Positions 45,503 through 57,429 of a stretch of DNA of 64,000 nucleotides are shown one piece after another; position 1 is the stretch's first letter; each line of letters opens with the position of its first letter. The stretch is from Anaeramoeba flamelloides. Lineage: Eukaryota > Metamonada > Anaeramoebidae. Where the stretch lies: positions 16,740,001 to 16,804,000 of the forward strand of contig JANTQA010000023.1 of the NCBI GenBank assembly GCA_027625915.1, given 5' to 3'. A model generated the notes under the pieces. The model was not told the DNA's origin. It did no database searches and saw only the letters and a program-made list of their open reading frames with translations. Position numbers and translations under genes: made by a program.

Positions 45503-47332
45503 ATGAGTAGCACTGGTGGTATTGTTGGAGGAGTAGTTGCGGGTATTGTTGTCTTAATAGTCATTGCATTATTAGCAAAATCAATTGTTGTAGTCCATCA
45601 ATCAGAAGGTATTGTCATTGAATCCTTTGGTAAATTTAAAAAAGTATTGAATAGTGGGCTTCACTTTATCACTCCTTTTATTGATTCTCCGAGATCGTTT
45701 CAGGTAATAAATTTTAAGAAAAAAATTTCTTTTTTTTGTTTATTTTATTTTTTTTTTTTTTCCTTTTTTTCTAAATTTAAAAACTTTTCAGAAAACGTCT
45801 CCATGAGTGTTTTTTCAATCAAAAATATTTTTTTAATTTAGAAAATAAAAAAATTTTTAAATCTTTTTTTCTTCTTTTTTTTTTTTTTTTTTAATTTATT
45901 TTTATTTTTTGTTCTGATGTTTTTCTCAATTTCTGTTTTATTTTTTCTTTTTCCTTTTATTACACAAAAATTTCAAAAAAAAAAAAAACACTTTAATAAA
46001 AAACACCAACAAAAAACACCAACAAAAAACACCAACATAAAACACCAACAAAAATTTCAAACCCAAACACCAACACAAACACCAAATATGGAATTATAGT
46101 GGCGGGTTGTGGAAATGAACGAAATGGGACGTATGATCGATAAAACCACTATTCACCACAGAATAGACATGAGAGAATCCGTATTTAATTTTTTAAGACA
46201 AGAAGTCTTTACAAAAGATACCGTCCTTTTGGATGTCAATGCATTAATGTACTATAGGATCACCTCAATTTACAAAGCAGTTTATGACGTCGCAGATTTG
46301 CAAATTGCTCTTTCGAATACCGCTCAAACACAAATCAAAGAAGTCTTTGGTGAAATGACCTTTACAGAAGCCTTGATTTCCCAAAAAAGAATCAATGAAA
46401 ACTTGGTCCGAGAATTTTATTCCTTGTTTAAAAACTGGGGTGTTGAAACATTAAGAATGGAGTTGTTAGATTTGAGACCAAAATCCAATATCGCTGCTCA
46501 AATGAAGAAACAAATGATCGCAGAAAGAGAAAGAAGAGGTGACTTTATCAAATCTGAAGGTAAAAAAATGGCTATCAAACTTGAAGCTGAAGGTAGAAGA
46601 TTAGAATCTGTCAATTTAGGTTTAGCTAAACAAGGTTTGTTTATTTGTTAATTTCAATTTTTGGTATTCATTTTAAAAAAGTGTTCAAAAAAATTTTCAA
46701 AAAGTATCGATAAAATAGATGAATAAATTTCACAAGAGCTATTTTCAGGACTTTATTCAAAATATCTTTGGTCAAACTTTTTTAAAACGACTTTATTTTT
46801 TTATTTATAATTTATTTTAAAGACAAATTCCAAAAAGGAGTCTTTTCAATCCTTAATCTAAAAAATAAAATTGTATTTTTTTTTTTTCCAACATACAAAT
46901 AATCTAATCAACACAACAATAAATAATTCCACAAACCCAATTAAATAAAATTTCATAGAGGCAACAAAAAAAATTTCAGAAGGACAAGCTAGCGCCAAAA
47001 TTGAAGTTGCACACGCTGAAGCACTCGCATTAGATATGTTGTCACTTGCATTACAACCAGACGGAGTATTAAGAAGTGAATACCAAATCGCACAAAGGTA
47101 CTTAACCATGCTCTCTGCAATCAACAGAAATTCAGGTCATAAAACCTTATACTTGCCTTACGATTTGAATGGAATGATGTCATTAATTTCAAATTTGCCA
47201 ACATCCTTTGGAATTAATTCTAAAATCACACAACTCAAATACAAAGCTAGTAAAAATGTTCAAGAACCATTAATCCAATTTAATGATGATAAACAAAATA
47301 GTGGAAAACAAGATTTCACTGAGCTTGATTAA
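45503..47332 (+). CDS. SPFH (stomatin/band 7) domain membrane protein, 3 exons
   Basis: Membrane-anchored scaffold of the stomatin/prohibitin/flotillin superfamily. Exons 45503-45703, 46100-46634, 46980-47332 give 362 aa. An N-terminal hydrophobic segment (residues ~7-27, GGVVAGIVVLIVIALLAKS) is followed directly by the SPFH start VVHQSEGIVIESFGKFKKVL and LHFITPFID. Exon 2 continues with TKDTVLLDVNALMYYRI (the usual T.D...V.V.....Y.I pattern), ISQKRINENLV, and a long helix QMIAERERRGDFIKSEGKK typical of stomatin-type oligomerisation. The C-terminal part (LPYDLNGMMSLISNL) resembles slipins. It lies closest to paraslipin/SLP-2 or HflK/C-like members, but the exact subgroup is unsure. Both introns (396 and 345 bp) are bounded by GT-AG, the second using GTTTGT. 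This is the only confident plus-strand gene in the window. Confidence 0.92.
46000..46086 (+). repeat. A/C-rich minisatellite at the 3' end of SPFH intron 1
   Basis: Four near-perfect units of AAAAACACCAACA, then degenerate copies (CCCAAACACCAACACAAAC), ending 13 bases before the acceptor AG at 46098-46099. There is therefore almost no pyrimidine tract before this acceptor. Confidence 0.8.
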
Positions 47333-48374
47333 ATTTCTGAAAAAAAAAAAAAAACAATTTGATGATTTTTCAAATGAAACTATTTAATTAATTTTTACTT
47401 AATCAGTATTTTTAAAATTGTTTTTTGAATTTTATTTTTTATCGTTTAATTTTGGGATCGATTTTCTAATCTTGTAAACTTTTCACTATTTGAGTTTATA
47501 TCTTTCTTTTATCTTCTTCATTTTTTCTTTATTAATTTATTATAATTTTTTATTGTTCTTTGACTCACAAATTTTTTATTTATTATTTTTTTAAATCATC
47601 AAGCAAATTATTAACAATAAAACTAAGCTATTTTAACTTTTTTATCAAAACAAAAAAAAAAAAATATTTTTGTTATCAATTATTTTTTTTTAAGAATTTA
47701 CCACTTTCATGGATTAGAACAATATTGAAACAAGTTTGTGATTAAAATTAATCCATTTTAGTAAGTAATTTTTTAAACTAAAAAGAAAATGATTACTCGT
47801 GTCTTTTTGACACATTAACATTGTGTTAAATACTACATTTGGTAACTTTAGCAGATGCTAATTTTATCCCCAAAAGATTTTTACTCATCTAAGAATATGT
47901 TTAAGGATTAGTTGAATTTTATGGTTAGTGAATACTATTTTTCCACCTATTAACATATTTATCGGCTTTAAAGAAACCTGATCTAAGGGATCTTGCTTAG
48001 GTTAAAAATTTAGGTTTTTTTTGGAAAATTTTGAGTTGGACAAAAAACAATTTTCCTTCATCATACAAGGCAAATTATTCTCAACAAATTTTGAAGAAAA
48101 AAATTTCATGAGGAAAATGTAACTCCACTTTCTTTTAAAGCATGTTAGAGTGCAGTGAGCGAGTATAAATAGACTTGAAAAGAAAGTGGAGTTACATTTT
48201 CTAAATATAAAAAAAAATAGCTTTTTAGTTTTGCCTTGTTTTGTTTGGGAAATTCAAAAAGTTTTTGGATCAATAGATGATTTTCAAGCAAAATCTAAAA
48301 AATCCCAATAATTCCAAAAATTACAATATTTTGACTTTTATTCAATCCATTGTCTTTTAAAGCTTTTTTTCTGT
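47333..48374. other. Flank between SPFH gene and a minus-strand ORF
   Basis: Starts with the presumed SPFH 3' UTR and holds the 23 bp perfect hairpin at 48114-48200. No gene recognised. Confidence 0.5.
48114..48200. repeat. Perfect 23 bp inverted repeat with a 41-base loop
   Basis: AAAATGTAACTCCACTTTCT... at 48114-48136 is exactly complementary to 48178-48200. The loop (GCATGTTAGAGTGCAGTGAGC...) has higher G+C than the flanks. It could be a very small palindromic transposable element or a strong RNA stem, for example a precursor-like hairpin. Nothing further decides this. Confidence 0.75.
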
Positions 48375-48671
48375 TTATAGTATTTTATTTCCACCCTCAC
48401 AGCGCAAAAAATTCAAATTGTTCTGAACGGGAGTATAAGTTAATTTGTTTGAGATAAGAGTAAATTTATTTGTTTTTCCTCTGTTTAAACTGATTAAAAC
48501 TAGTAAAACAATAAAAAAATAAGAAAATATTTCTAAAAAAAGATCATAGTATATTGTTCGTTTTCTTTTGATTATTTTAATAGTATCAAAAAATTTGAAA
48601 TTTACTTTTTTTAACCTTTCTTGAATATCATCTTTGACCTTAACTGGCCACGCGTCTATTTTCTTTTCCAT
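48375..48671 (-). CDS. Hypothetical protein with one membrane segment, perhaps an N-terminal exon
   Basis: Ninety-eight codons from a real ATG at 48671. A hydrophilic start (MEKKIDAWPVKVKDDIQERL) is followed by basic IKIIKRKRTIYYD and a clear membrane segment LFLEIFSYFFIVLLVLISLN. The arrangement resembles the region before the first membrane helix of polycystin-type channels, but no downstream exon with the diagnostic extracellular domain was found. It may be a stand-alone short gene, a truncated gene, or a first exon. Confidence 0.4.
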   Translation of the reverse strand: MEKKIDAWPVKVKDDIQERLKKVNFKFFDTIKIIKRKRTIYYDLFLEIFSYFFIVLLVLISLNRGKTNKFTLISNKLTYTPVQNNLNFLRCEGGNKIL

Positions 48672-50413
48672 TTTGAGATAGATATTTCGATCTTTCTTTC
48701 TTACTTCTACCCAACCACCCCCTTTAGAATATTTTGAATTAAATATGTCATAACAAACTTTTCAACATAATTAAAAAACAATACCACCTTTTACTTTTAT
48801 TTACCACCTTCAATTTAATAACAAAACCACAACAATACAATTTATTGAATTAAAACAACCAAAAATTATTGAACCCATTGAAAAAATCTCACAATTATTA
48901 TTATTTAATTGATTTATAATAAAATTACAAGATATCAGATTCTTTTAAATTCTTTTTAGCTTTAATTGAATCTGTATACAATGACAGGTAAAATAAAACA
49001 TTTTACACTCATAGAGACCAAGATGTGGTGAACGGATTACACATGTTTAAAGGCTTTGAATGGATATTAGAAGATAAAAATATATTTCGGAAATTCCAAA
49101 ATTGAAATCATTTTTTCCTTTTTTTTATATAAGTTTTTTTTTTTTCGATTTTTTTAGAAACCCAATTCAATTACAAAAATTTTTTTAATTCCAAGATCAA
49201 TCATCAATTGGTAAAAATCTTGTTATTCCAATGTCACTGAAACAGTAAAAATTATTGTAGAGAACTCATATTGGCTTCTATTGGAATTTTATTTGATCTG
49301 AAATTGAAGATCAAAATGAATATTCTTTTTTTTTGCAATGTGGTACTATGAATTTTTTTTTTTTACTTTTTAAGATAATATATTGATTTATTTTTTTATT
49401 TGAGATGGGTCTCAACTATTTTTTGTCGCATATTCTAACACCGATTTTATATTTGTTCTTCAAAGGCCCATTTTAAAAAATAATTGATATTTGAAAAAAA
49501 AAGATTTTTTTTTGGATATTCCACTTTTTCTGAAACAAATTTATATTGGAATTTTATTAATTTTATTTCTATAAAATTAACTTCTAATCCCATAAAATTA
49601 ACGTTTCTTGATAACTTCTTAAATGCCCAATAAAACATTCCAAACCAATTAAATAGAAAAAAAAAAAAAAAAGGATTCATAATCCCATTTGAATTAGATT
49701 CTAATGAAAAAAAAATTTCCAAAATAAAAATCAAAAATTATTTTATTTTATCTATCAAATTTTCTTTGAACCATATCTGTCTTCATATTAGCCAATTTAT
49801 AGAAACTAATAATAAAAAATAAAAAAATGATTAATTTTTATTTATTTTTTATTTAACAATTAAAGAAGAGATACAATCCAACAAAATTATCACATGCTTG
49901 ACTGTATAAAAAAGATAATTATACATTTTTGTATATTTCAAATCTTCAATTAAAAATATAGCTATGATTGCTTAATTTTTTCCCATCATATTTATTCTAC
50001 CCGAGGTTTTGAAAAATATTTTATTTAAATATTTTAGAAATCTTCTTAAATATTTCATTCATAATTTATTTTTCATCAAATTAAAAAATTATTAATATAT
50101 TAAAATAATATAAACTTGTTTAATATTTCATAGATATAATATAACGACTATTATTTACAAGTTAAACCAACAATACTGTTGATATAAAAAGCAATTTTTA
50201 GCCAATAATAATACATCGCCACATATATACCAATTAAAAAAAATAATTAATGAGGATCGAAAAAATGATTTTCTTTTGATTTTTGTTGTTGTCATGTTGT
50301 TTTACTTTTCTTTGGTATAAATAATAAACCATATGGATATTATTTTCGTCATTTAATAAAGAATAAGTAATAAAACATTTATTTAATAAATATAATTGTA
50401 TTATTATTTGTTA
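48672..50413. other. Gene-poor stretch
   Basis: A/T-rich. A minus-strand frame at 49447-49734 begins at an ATG and is rich in Phe, Ile, Lys and Asn; partly translated from a poly(A/T) tract, it has no recognised family and is not called a gene. Confidence 0.4.
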
Positions 50414-50885
50414 TTAATCCATTTTTTGTTTTAAAATGTTGATTGGTGCACCAACCCTGAATTTGATTTTACAAGATGTTTTATTTACAATACCAACAAT
50501 TGCAACATATAAGTTTAGGATAAAGGCTATAAAAAAAAAATTTCCAATCAAAATTTTTTCAGTAGAAAAGAAAGTTCTTAGAATTATAAACAAAATCCCA
50601 CAGCAAAAACTTAGAAAACCAAAAACAATTGGTTGACTTTCAATCATTAATATTACCCATATTATACCAAATATTAAATAAAAACATAATTGACCACCAT
50701 AGATATAATAATTTTTACCAATTCCAAAATTTGACCTTATTAAAAAATCATCTTCCCAAAATATTATTGTTGGTAAGGTTATTACACAAAAATAACAAAA
50801 CATTATATTTAATTCAAAATCATGGGTAATTATTTTTAAAATAATATTTATAAATATTAATGCCAAAAAAACTGCTAAAACCCAC
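50414..50885 (-). CDS. Multispanning membrane protein, 3' exon (partial, hypothetical)
   Basis: An open frame of about 157 codons ending at the TAA at 50414. It probably begins at an acceptor AG at 50887-50886, since no ATG opens it upstream. About five hydrophobic segments are visible, starting WVLAVFLALIFINIILKII and including YGGQLCFYLIFGIIWVILMI and FGFLSFCCGILFIIL, with a short polar tail INILKQKMD. Upstream exons are likely: a minus-strand stretch near 51200-51160 reads GIFLVFLSFFK between AG and GT, but I could not build a continuous gene. No family recognised. Downstream (left) of it lies no further coding sequence. Confidence 0.5.
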
Positions 50886-50912
50886 CTAAAAACATAAACT
50901 AAAAAATTTTTT

Positions 50913-52439
50913 ATTATAAATAAATAAATAATATTTAAATTTATAAAATAATAATAATAATAATAATAATTTGGTAAATATATTTAAAAAGAAAAAAAAT
51001 CAATTGGAATTATTTATCTTAAAAATTCCCCCAAAAAGTGAATTATAGTCAATATAGAAAGTGATAAAATTGTCTTAATGATATTTATTATATTTCATAG
51101 AATTTAATCATTTCAAAAACCATTACTTTTTATAAGACTAATTATGATACCTTTAAAAAAACTAAGGAAAACAAGAAATATACCCTGAAAAAATCAAAAA
51201 AAAATTTCTGAAAACCAAATGGTTATTAAATCAAAAATAACAAGAATAATGATCAAGAATTTTAATAGAATAAAAATTTAGAAATTAAAATCTCGAATAA
51301 AATCAACATTTAAAATTTACAAATAAAGTAAAAAAATATTCGACAATACCAATTTAGAATGTTCGAAATTATTGTTATACAAATATCGTTTTGTTGATCA
51401 TCACTAATTGAAAAAAAAAAAAACCTAAAAAAATTAGAAATTTTATTTGTTTAAACAATTATTTGTCTATTTTCAATTTCCCTTATCACCCCCAACTTTT
51501 TATCTTTCAAAAAAAACTTTTTTTTAATTTTTCTTTTTTATCTAATTTTTTTAAAATTCAAAAAAAAAAAAATCATTTTATTTAAACACTTCATTTAATA
51601 TTGAAAAATAACGAACAACAAAATCAAAGTATTCCAAAAACTTTTTTGAAGAGTGGGCGAACTAAAAAATATATTTTTTTTAATTGTATTTTCGATTTTT
51701 TTGGTATTTTGATCAACTTAAATTTATGAGATCGTCAACTTGATTATCATTACTATTTAGAAGAGTATATTGATTTTTTAATCTTAGATAGTGGGAATAT
51801 AAATATTTTTTTCGAACTTTGATCTGTAGAAATATCTCCCCATTTATCCTCGAATCAGATATAAACTTATCTGGGATAGATAAAGTTATATAATTTCTCT
51901 AAGAATAATTTTTTTTTAAAAAAACTTTGAAATATTTTTAAAAGTATTGATAAATTGTACAAATAATTATTTATTAGAGCAATTTATGCTATAAATATTT
52001 TTTTCTATTAATTTCTTTAAAAATAACGGTTATATTAAGCTGGTATATTTACATATAATATGTTTATCTAATCAATATTAATTTATAATGATATATAATT
52101 ATTATTTTCTAATCATTAAAACCAAACAAAAATTTATTGTTTTTTGTAAAAATTTTATTAGCCTTTCGCACTTTTAATAGCAAAACACTGTTAATGCTGA
52201 TCATGTAATAATATTCTATTGTTTTTTTTTAAACTTGAATGCACATTTAATAATAAAAAAAAAATTGTAGCATTTAAAAATACCAGAATATGTTTTAAGG
52301 AGACACTCTCGATTAAATTTCTTATATAAACAATTATAAACTTTGTAATTATATAACTGTGCTTATTTTTTTGATTTGGAAACAATTTCCTTGTTATAAT
52401 CCGAGTTTGGCCTTGAAGAACGAAAAAAATGAGATTGAT
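50913..52439. other. Possible 5' exons of the membrane-protein gene; otherwise unassigned
   Basis: Contains an (AAT)n microsatellite at 50947-50971. Minus-strand stretches with coding-like, hydrophobic translations occur near 51150-51240 and 51350-51400 (for example DLITIWFSEIF), but stops between them prevent a model. The rest is A/T-rich with nothing recognised. Confidence 0.35.
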
Positions 52440-53360
52440 CGAAGTGATATAAGATGATATCCATCGTCGTACTTCGAACTCCACAATATCATCTTAGCAC
52501 CAGAACAATATCATTATTTTGAGTCTGGAAGGGGATCCAAAACGAAGAATTATAAAAAGGTGATTGTTGAACTAATGAAACAATATGAGATACTATTTAT
52601 TTTTGGAACTCAGGATCTAAGTCGTAGAAACAAAAAAAAAAACTCAACAAATTTAACCAAAACAACTAATTTATTGTTTTTTAATGGTACTTTGGATAAC
52701 TTGTTCTTCAAAAGATCTTATTTTCCCAATGGATTTAACGAAAACATTGAAGTTAAATTTGACATTTTCATCATTGGAGACAAAACTGTGTTTAAATTTT
52801 ACAGAGACAAACTAGATCGTACCTCCTTTCAATGAGATCCATTTCCTCTTTTATTTTCCTTTTTTTCAGCCAATTCTTGAAAACGAACAAACTTAAAACC
52901 CTACATACACCTGGCGTTCTTAACAATGAATGATTTTGAACTTTCCTCTAAAATTTCTTGACTTGACATAGTAAAAAAATGTTTTTATTTATTTTTTTTT
53001 TCTTAAATTTTAATTTATTTTTTTTCTTCACCTTTTGAAATCTTTTATAAATGATCTTTTCTCTCCTTTTTATTAAGAAAAAAGAGAAAAAATAATTTTT
53101 TTTTTTAAAAATGATATTGATTTTTTTACGAAATGAGAAAAAAACAATGCTTATATTTATACAGTGTTTTTAATAAAGAAATGAAATTTATTCCCTTTCC
53201 AAACATTCCCCAAATTATCAAGCAATTTTTTTTTTGTCGTATATTGAACAAGTATTTTGGATCCTTGGGCCAAAATAGGTATTCAATTAGTTTGAAATTG
53301 AGACCCTCACAAATCTCACTGTCATCAATTAAACAACGTCGCAATTTTTATTTTTAAATT
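52440..53360. repeat. Unrecognised two-ORF repeat, copy 2 (inverted relative to copy 1)
   Basis: Plus strand 52470-52835 reads APEQYHYFESGRGSKTKNYK and then ELMKQYEILFIFGTQDLSRR, followed by FFNGTLDNLFFKRSYFPNG. This is the best-preserved stretch (91 codons from 52560 without a stop). Minus strand 53344-53126 reads DDSEICEGLNFKLIEYLFW followed by PKDPKYLFNIRQKKN. The two converge on a spacer at about 52840-53120 that also aligns with copy 1 at 33.0-33.25 kb. Family unknown. Confidence 0.6.
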
Positions 53361-54409
53361 ACTGTTAAATAACTTTGAATAACATATTTAAAGACAATCT
53401 TATCAGTAAAATACGTCTTATTTTACTGATAAGAATTTGAAAATAAGAAGATCAGAAAATTTTCAAACTTTACCTAAAAATACAAGGAATTCTCAAAATC
53501 TTTTCAAAACAGCTACGATGCTATCTTAAACTTTTCAGAGAGCTAATATCTTTCTTATCTGTAGTTATCAAAAATTATTTACTTAGAAATTTTACAAAGA
53601 AAAAGTTTTAGTTTAAAAAAAAATAAATAGATTAATTATAATTTATTACTACACCAAATTTACTATTTGGGATTATAATGTTAAAATAAAATTACCTGAA
53701 TTAAATTTTCATCTCAAAGTTAAATAACAGAGCTTAGTCAAATCTTTCAAAATATCATTTCTAATTGATTTTGCCTAGATCTTGAGGTTTTTTCTACTAA
53801 TACTTGGTAAAATTTTTTAAACTGAAATAAAAGTTTTCATTTATTATTGGAAAATTAAAGTATAAAGTTAATCATTTTTTTTCTGATTTTGTTTAAAAAT
53901 CTATATTACTTTGAAATAAAAGATTTTTTCAATTAAAAATCCCTACCGCTACAATAAAATCCAGTTAAAGTAATAAAATTACCATTTGAAATGTACCCTT
54001 TTGGAATTTATTTTAGGTTTCAAAAAACACAAAATAATAGTATTTTTAAATTAAAATGGATCTTAAAATATTTTTTAGCATTATGAAGGAGTTTATTTTT
54101 TCAGAAATGTTTATTTTAAATATCCATACAAAGGTTTTTTATTTGTAATTTTTTTTTTTTTTTTTGTTGATCCAAGAATGATTACTTTTTTTTTTGAGAA
54201 TTGTCTTATTTATTTTGAAAAAATATTAAATAATTTCCTCAAAAATCCAAAAGAAAAAATTGTTTAACTATCAATATTCACTTGAAATGTCTTAAAGGAA
54301 AGAAATTAATAAACCCCTCATTTCGTAAACCCCAAATCACTACCTTATTTTTTGTTTATTTTGATTAACAAATCATTTAACAAGAAAAAAATAACTTTCC
54401 ATTTGGGAA
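53361..54409. other. Gene-poor stretch
   Basis: A/T-rich sequence with weak similarity to family E repeats around 53.7-54.1 kb. Includes a small perfect palindrome near 53400-53435 (CTTATCAGTAAAATA / TATTTTACTGATAAG). No gene recognised. Confidence 0.4.
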
Positions 54410-54810
54410 AAAAAGTTAAAAACGATTTCTAGATGGGAACCTTAATAGAATCACAGAAACCTAAAAAAAAAAAAATAAAGACAATAAAAAGAAGAAGCAA
54501 ATTAACTTTAAAGAATAATCCATTATATTATTTTCAATCAAACCAATAAAAAAAATTTAAGATCTTGATTATCCAAATTGTTCAAGTGGTTGTGGAGATA
54601 TCAAAAATAGTCAATTTTTGTCAACAAATTTTTAATAATTTGATAAATCAAAGAAAAATCCCTACCAAAAGATAGTATTAAAAAAACTGTTATTGTGATT
54701 AATCCTCCATTTCGTCTTTATTTATTTATTTATTCTTTTTTTAATTGATCTTATTTTGAATTTTAATGCTACAAATTAAAAATAGGGTTGGGCTTTTTTT
54801 CTTTTTTTAT
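54410..54810 (+). repeat. Interspersed repeat family C, further copy
   Basis: AACGATTTCTAGATGGGAAC at the left, then AAAAAGAAGAAGCAAATTAA, ATTATTTTCAATCAAACCAA, AACAAATTTTTAATAATTTG, AAAGATAGTATTAAAAAAAC and TTAATCCTCCATTTCGTCTT. It is the cleanest uninterrupted member and includes both ends. Confidence 0.65.
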
Positions 54811-54889
54811 TTTTTTCACAAATGGCTAATTTACATTACACAATTATGAAAAAATTTATTTCAAAAAAAATTAAATATTTGCTAAATTT

Positions 54890-55290
54890 TCACTTTTAGA
54901 TAACTTCAATTAGAATAAACACAATTGGTTTCTAAAAGATCTTTGATCAAAAAATATTTTTAAAGATATTTTACAATTTAAGTTGAAAAATTCAATTTTT
55001 CAGTTTCTATAAAGATTTTTTTCAAATTTAAATGAAAAAAATTTTAAAACTTTTTTCTTCAAGATACCAAAGTTATTTTTTGAGTATTTTAAAAGCATTT
55101 TAATTTCTAATAAATATCTTTCAAATAGGGAATCAATTATTTGGACTATTGAAGAATTATTTGTTCTTTTAAAATTGGAAAAAAAATTTTTTTTTTTGAT
55201 TTTCTTTAGGTTTTTTGTTAATTTTTGTAATAAACCGAAAAGTTATATAAATTTTCTGTTTATGACAAAAAGTAAAAAAAACTGCTGTTA
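54890..55290 (+). repeat. Interspersed repeat family D, copy 2
   Basis: Direct-orientation copy of 23690-24080, sharing AAAGATCTTTGATCAAAAAA, AAGATTTTTTTCAAATTTAA, AATCAATTATTTGGACTATT, AATAAACCGAAAA and TTTTCTGTTTATG. The following 100 bp (TTTTCCAGAATTTAAAAGAA) resemble the hairpin at 14055. Confidence 0.65.
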
Positions 55291-55299
55291 AGTTTTCCA

Positions 55300-55913
55300 G
55301 AATTTAAAAGAATAGACTAAAACCAAAGAAATTTTACTCGATTTTTTTAAATTAAGAAAACCTCTGGAAAAGCTTGGAACTTAGGCACTTGGTTAACACG
55401 GAATATTTATCATCAGTTATTTTTTTTTTTGTATTTGAGTTTTTTTTAGATGAGTAGAGTGTTTTCAAAACTATTAGTTATTATCTATTCAAGTAAATAT
55501 CCTAAAGTTGAATTTAACTAAAATTCATTCTTACATCCATTTAAAAATTTTTACTACAAAATAGACCTTTTTCCGAGACTGAGAGACTTTTAAAAAGGTG
55601 GTAATATTAACAACAATAAATACAACAGCCTCAAGATTTTTAAGAACTGTAATGTTGATTATATTTTGAATAAACTCGATTAACAAGGATGAAATGATAA
55701 TTGAAGTAGTGGTTGTGTCTAACTTGGAATTTTCAATTAAATTTATTCATACTAGTGTTTGAAAAGAAAAGGAACGATTAAAAACGGAAACTGACTGAGT
55801 TTAACTCTATTTAATATTTTTGAGTAATTCTTTTCAAATGGTGATTGTTGGACTTGAATGAAATTTGGGTGGTTTGTTTTTTATTTTTTTTTATTGTTTT
55901 CCTTGAAGGAATG
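55300..55913. other. Downstream flank of a small membrane-protein ORF
   Basis: A/T-rich with no gene recognised. It probably includes the 3' UTR of the minus-strand ORF that ends at 55914. Confidence 0.4.
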
Positions 55914-56258
55914 TCAATTTTTTTTTGAAGATTTTTTTGAAAAACAAGAAGAAAAAAAAATGTTACAATATTTAATACCAATCATTCCATAATAAACAAT
56001 AGAAAATACTAAACAAATTAGTGAAGACAAAAATAATCCCAATAGTGATACAACAGATTTTTCAGGCATAGCCACTTCTGATAATAAATACCATTTGAGT
56101 TTTCTTTTTTGTTTTTTTTGTTTCGGACCAATTTCTTTGCTGGTGTTTGTTGAACCACTACTTTCAGTTGCGATCTCATCAGAATACACTCTAATTACTG
56201 GAGTCTCAGGTTCAGATAGTGAAAGTGAACTAAAAGTACCATGATCAGACGAATTCAT
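55914..56258 (-). CDS. Small hypothetical protein with a C-terminal membrane segment
   Basis: An intronless frame of 114 aa from the ATG at 56258 to TAA at 55914. The N-terminal half is polar and Ser/Thr/Glu-rich (MNSSDHGTFSSLSLSEPETP), then a basic stretch (GPKQKKQKRKLKWYLL) and one long hydrophobic segment VVSLLGLFLSSLICLVFSIV, followed by a short Cys/Ser/Lys tail. The composition is well balanced compared with the surroundings, which argues for a real gene. The layout suggests a cytosolic Ser-rich head with one membrane anchor close to the C-terminus. No family recognised. Confidence 0.6.
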   Translation of the reverse strand: MNSSDHGTFSSLSLSEPETPVIRVYSDEIATESSGSTNTSKEIGPKQKKQKRKLKWYLLSEVAMPEKSVVSLLGLFLSSLICLVFSIVYYGMIGIKYCNIFFSSCFSKKSSKKN

Positions 56259-57429
56259 TAATAACAAAAAGTTTTGTAAAGTAATGCTTTGAAACAAAAA
56301 AGAAAAAAATGAGAACTAATCATTGTTATCTCAACTTTCACACTGAAGTTTTGTGATGTGTTCGTGGTGTGTTCTGGTCTCTCTTTTAAAATGACTGAAT
56401 TAGAACACTCAAAAAAAAAAAGTGACAAAAATCATTGAATCGGGTAGTGAAAATGAAATGACTTGCAAAGAGTAATAAATTTGAATTTTTGGTATCATTA
56501 CTCTTCAAAAGTGTAGAAGAAAAGATGTCTTTATTGTTAATCAAACTCCCTCAAATGACCAAACTATACAATTTAAAAGTTTACTCGACTAAATTTTGTT
56601 CCTGGCCTGTTTATTGATATCAGAAAAGTTTGGCTTCAGGTTTTCGATCCTAAAAAAGGAAAAAAAAGATTATCTTTTATGACAAGGAAGTACTTGTTAT
56701 TTTTATTTTCTGTTGATTGATCGCAAACTTAATTTGAATTAACTAGGTTGTGTAAAAAAGGCAAGTTATACAAATTTATATTCTTTGTAAACTGAATTGA
56801 AGTGATTAAGGCTATTAAATTCATCGATTTTTCATAATTAAAAAGGAATTTTTCTATTTGATTATGGTTATTATCGAGTTTTACTTTTAATATAAACTTT
56901 TTACATCAGTTCTACTTTAAAAACACAAACTTTGAACAAAATTTTAAGATTATACAAAATCTCAAATTAAGGCACAAAATTTTGATTCTAGAAAATAAAT
57001 TGTGTAAAAAAATTTAAAAAATTTTGTGCCTTAATTTGATATTTTTTGTGTCTTATATTTTATTGGAAGTTTGTACCTTTAAAGTAGAACTGACTCTAAT
57101 TAATTTCAAAATGTATGTTTGTGAAATCGAGAAATGGTATAAAGAATTGTTGTAAATCTTTTTTTTTAAATAGGGGTCAGGAAACAAGAATAAAACGGAA
57201 AACCCTAAAAATGAATTTTTTTTTTTTTTTCATTTCAAAAAAATGTACTTTGAAATCCAAGAATTAGGTAAAATTACAAAGTTCATAAAAATATAAAAAT
57301 ATCTTTTCTTTTCATATTTTGAAAGATAAAAACAAACCTTTTAGTTTTTTTTTTTGAGCAAAATTCCTATTTGAAAATAATAATTGATTCAAACAAGAAT
57401 TCTATTCTTTAAATAAATAATTACTCAAA
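56259..57429. other. Intergenic, with a palindromic element
   Basis: Presumed promoter of the small membrane-protein gene at its left edge, then A/T-rich sequence with the 188 bp palindromic element at 56906-57093. No gene recognised. Confidence 0.45.
56906..57093. mobile_element. 188 bp palindromic MITE-like element
   Basis: Starts TCAGTTCTACTTTAAA and ends with the exact complement TTTAAAGTAGAACTGA. Nearer the centre AAATTAAGGCACAAAATTTT (from about 56968) pairs with AAAATTTTGTGCCTTAATTT (about 57020-57040). Nested inverted repeats and the absence of a frame fit a miniature inverted-repeat element. No clear target duplication was seen. Confidence 0.7.
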
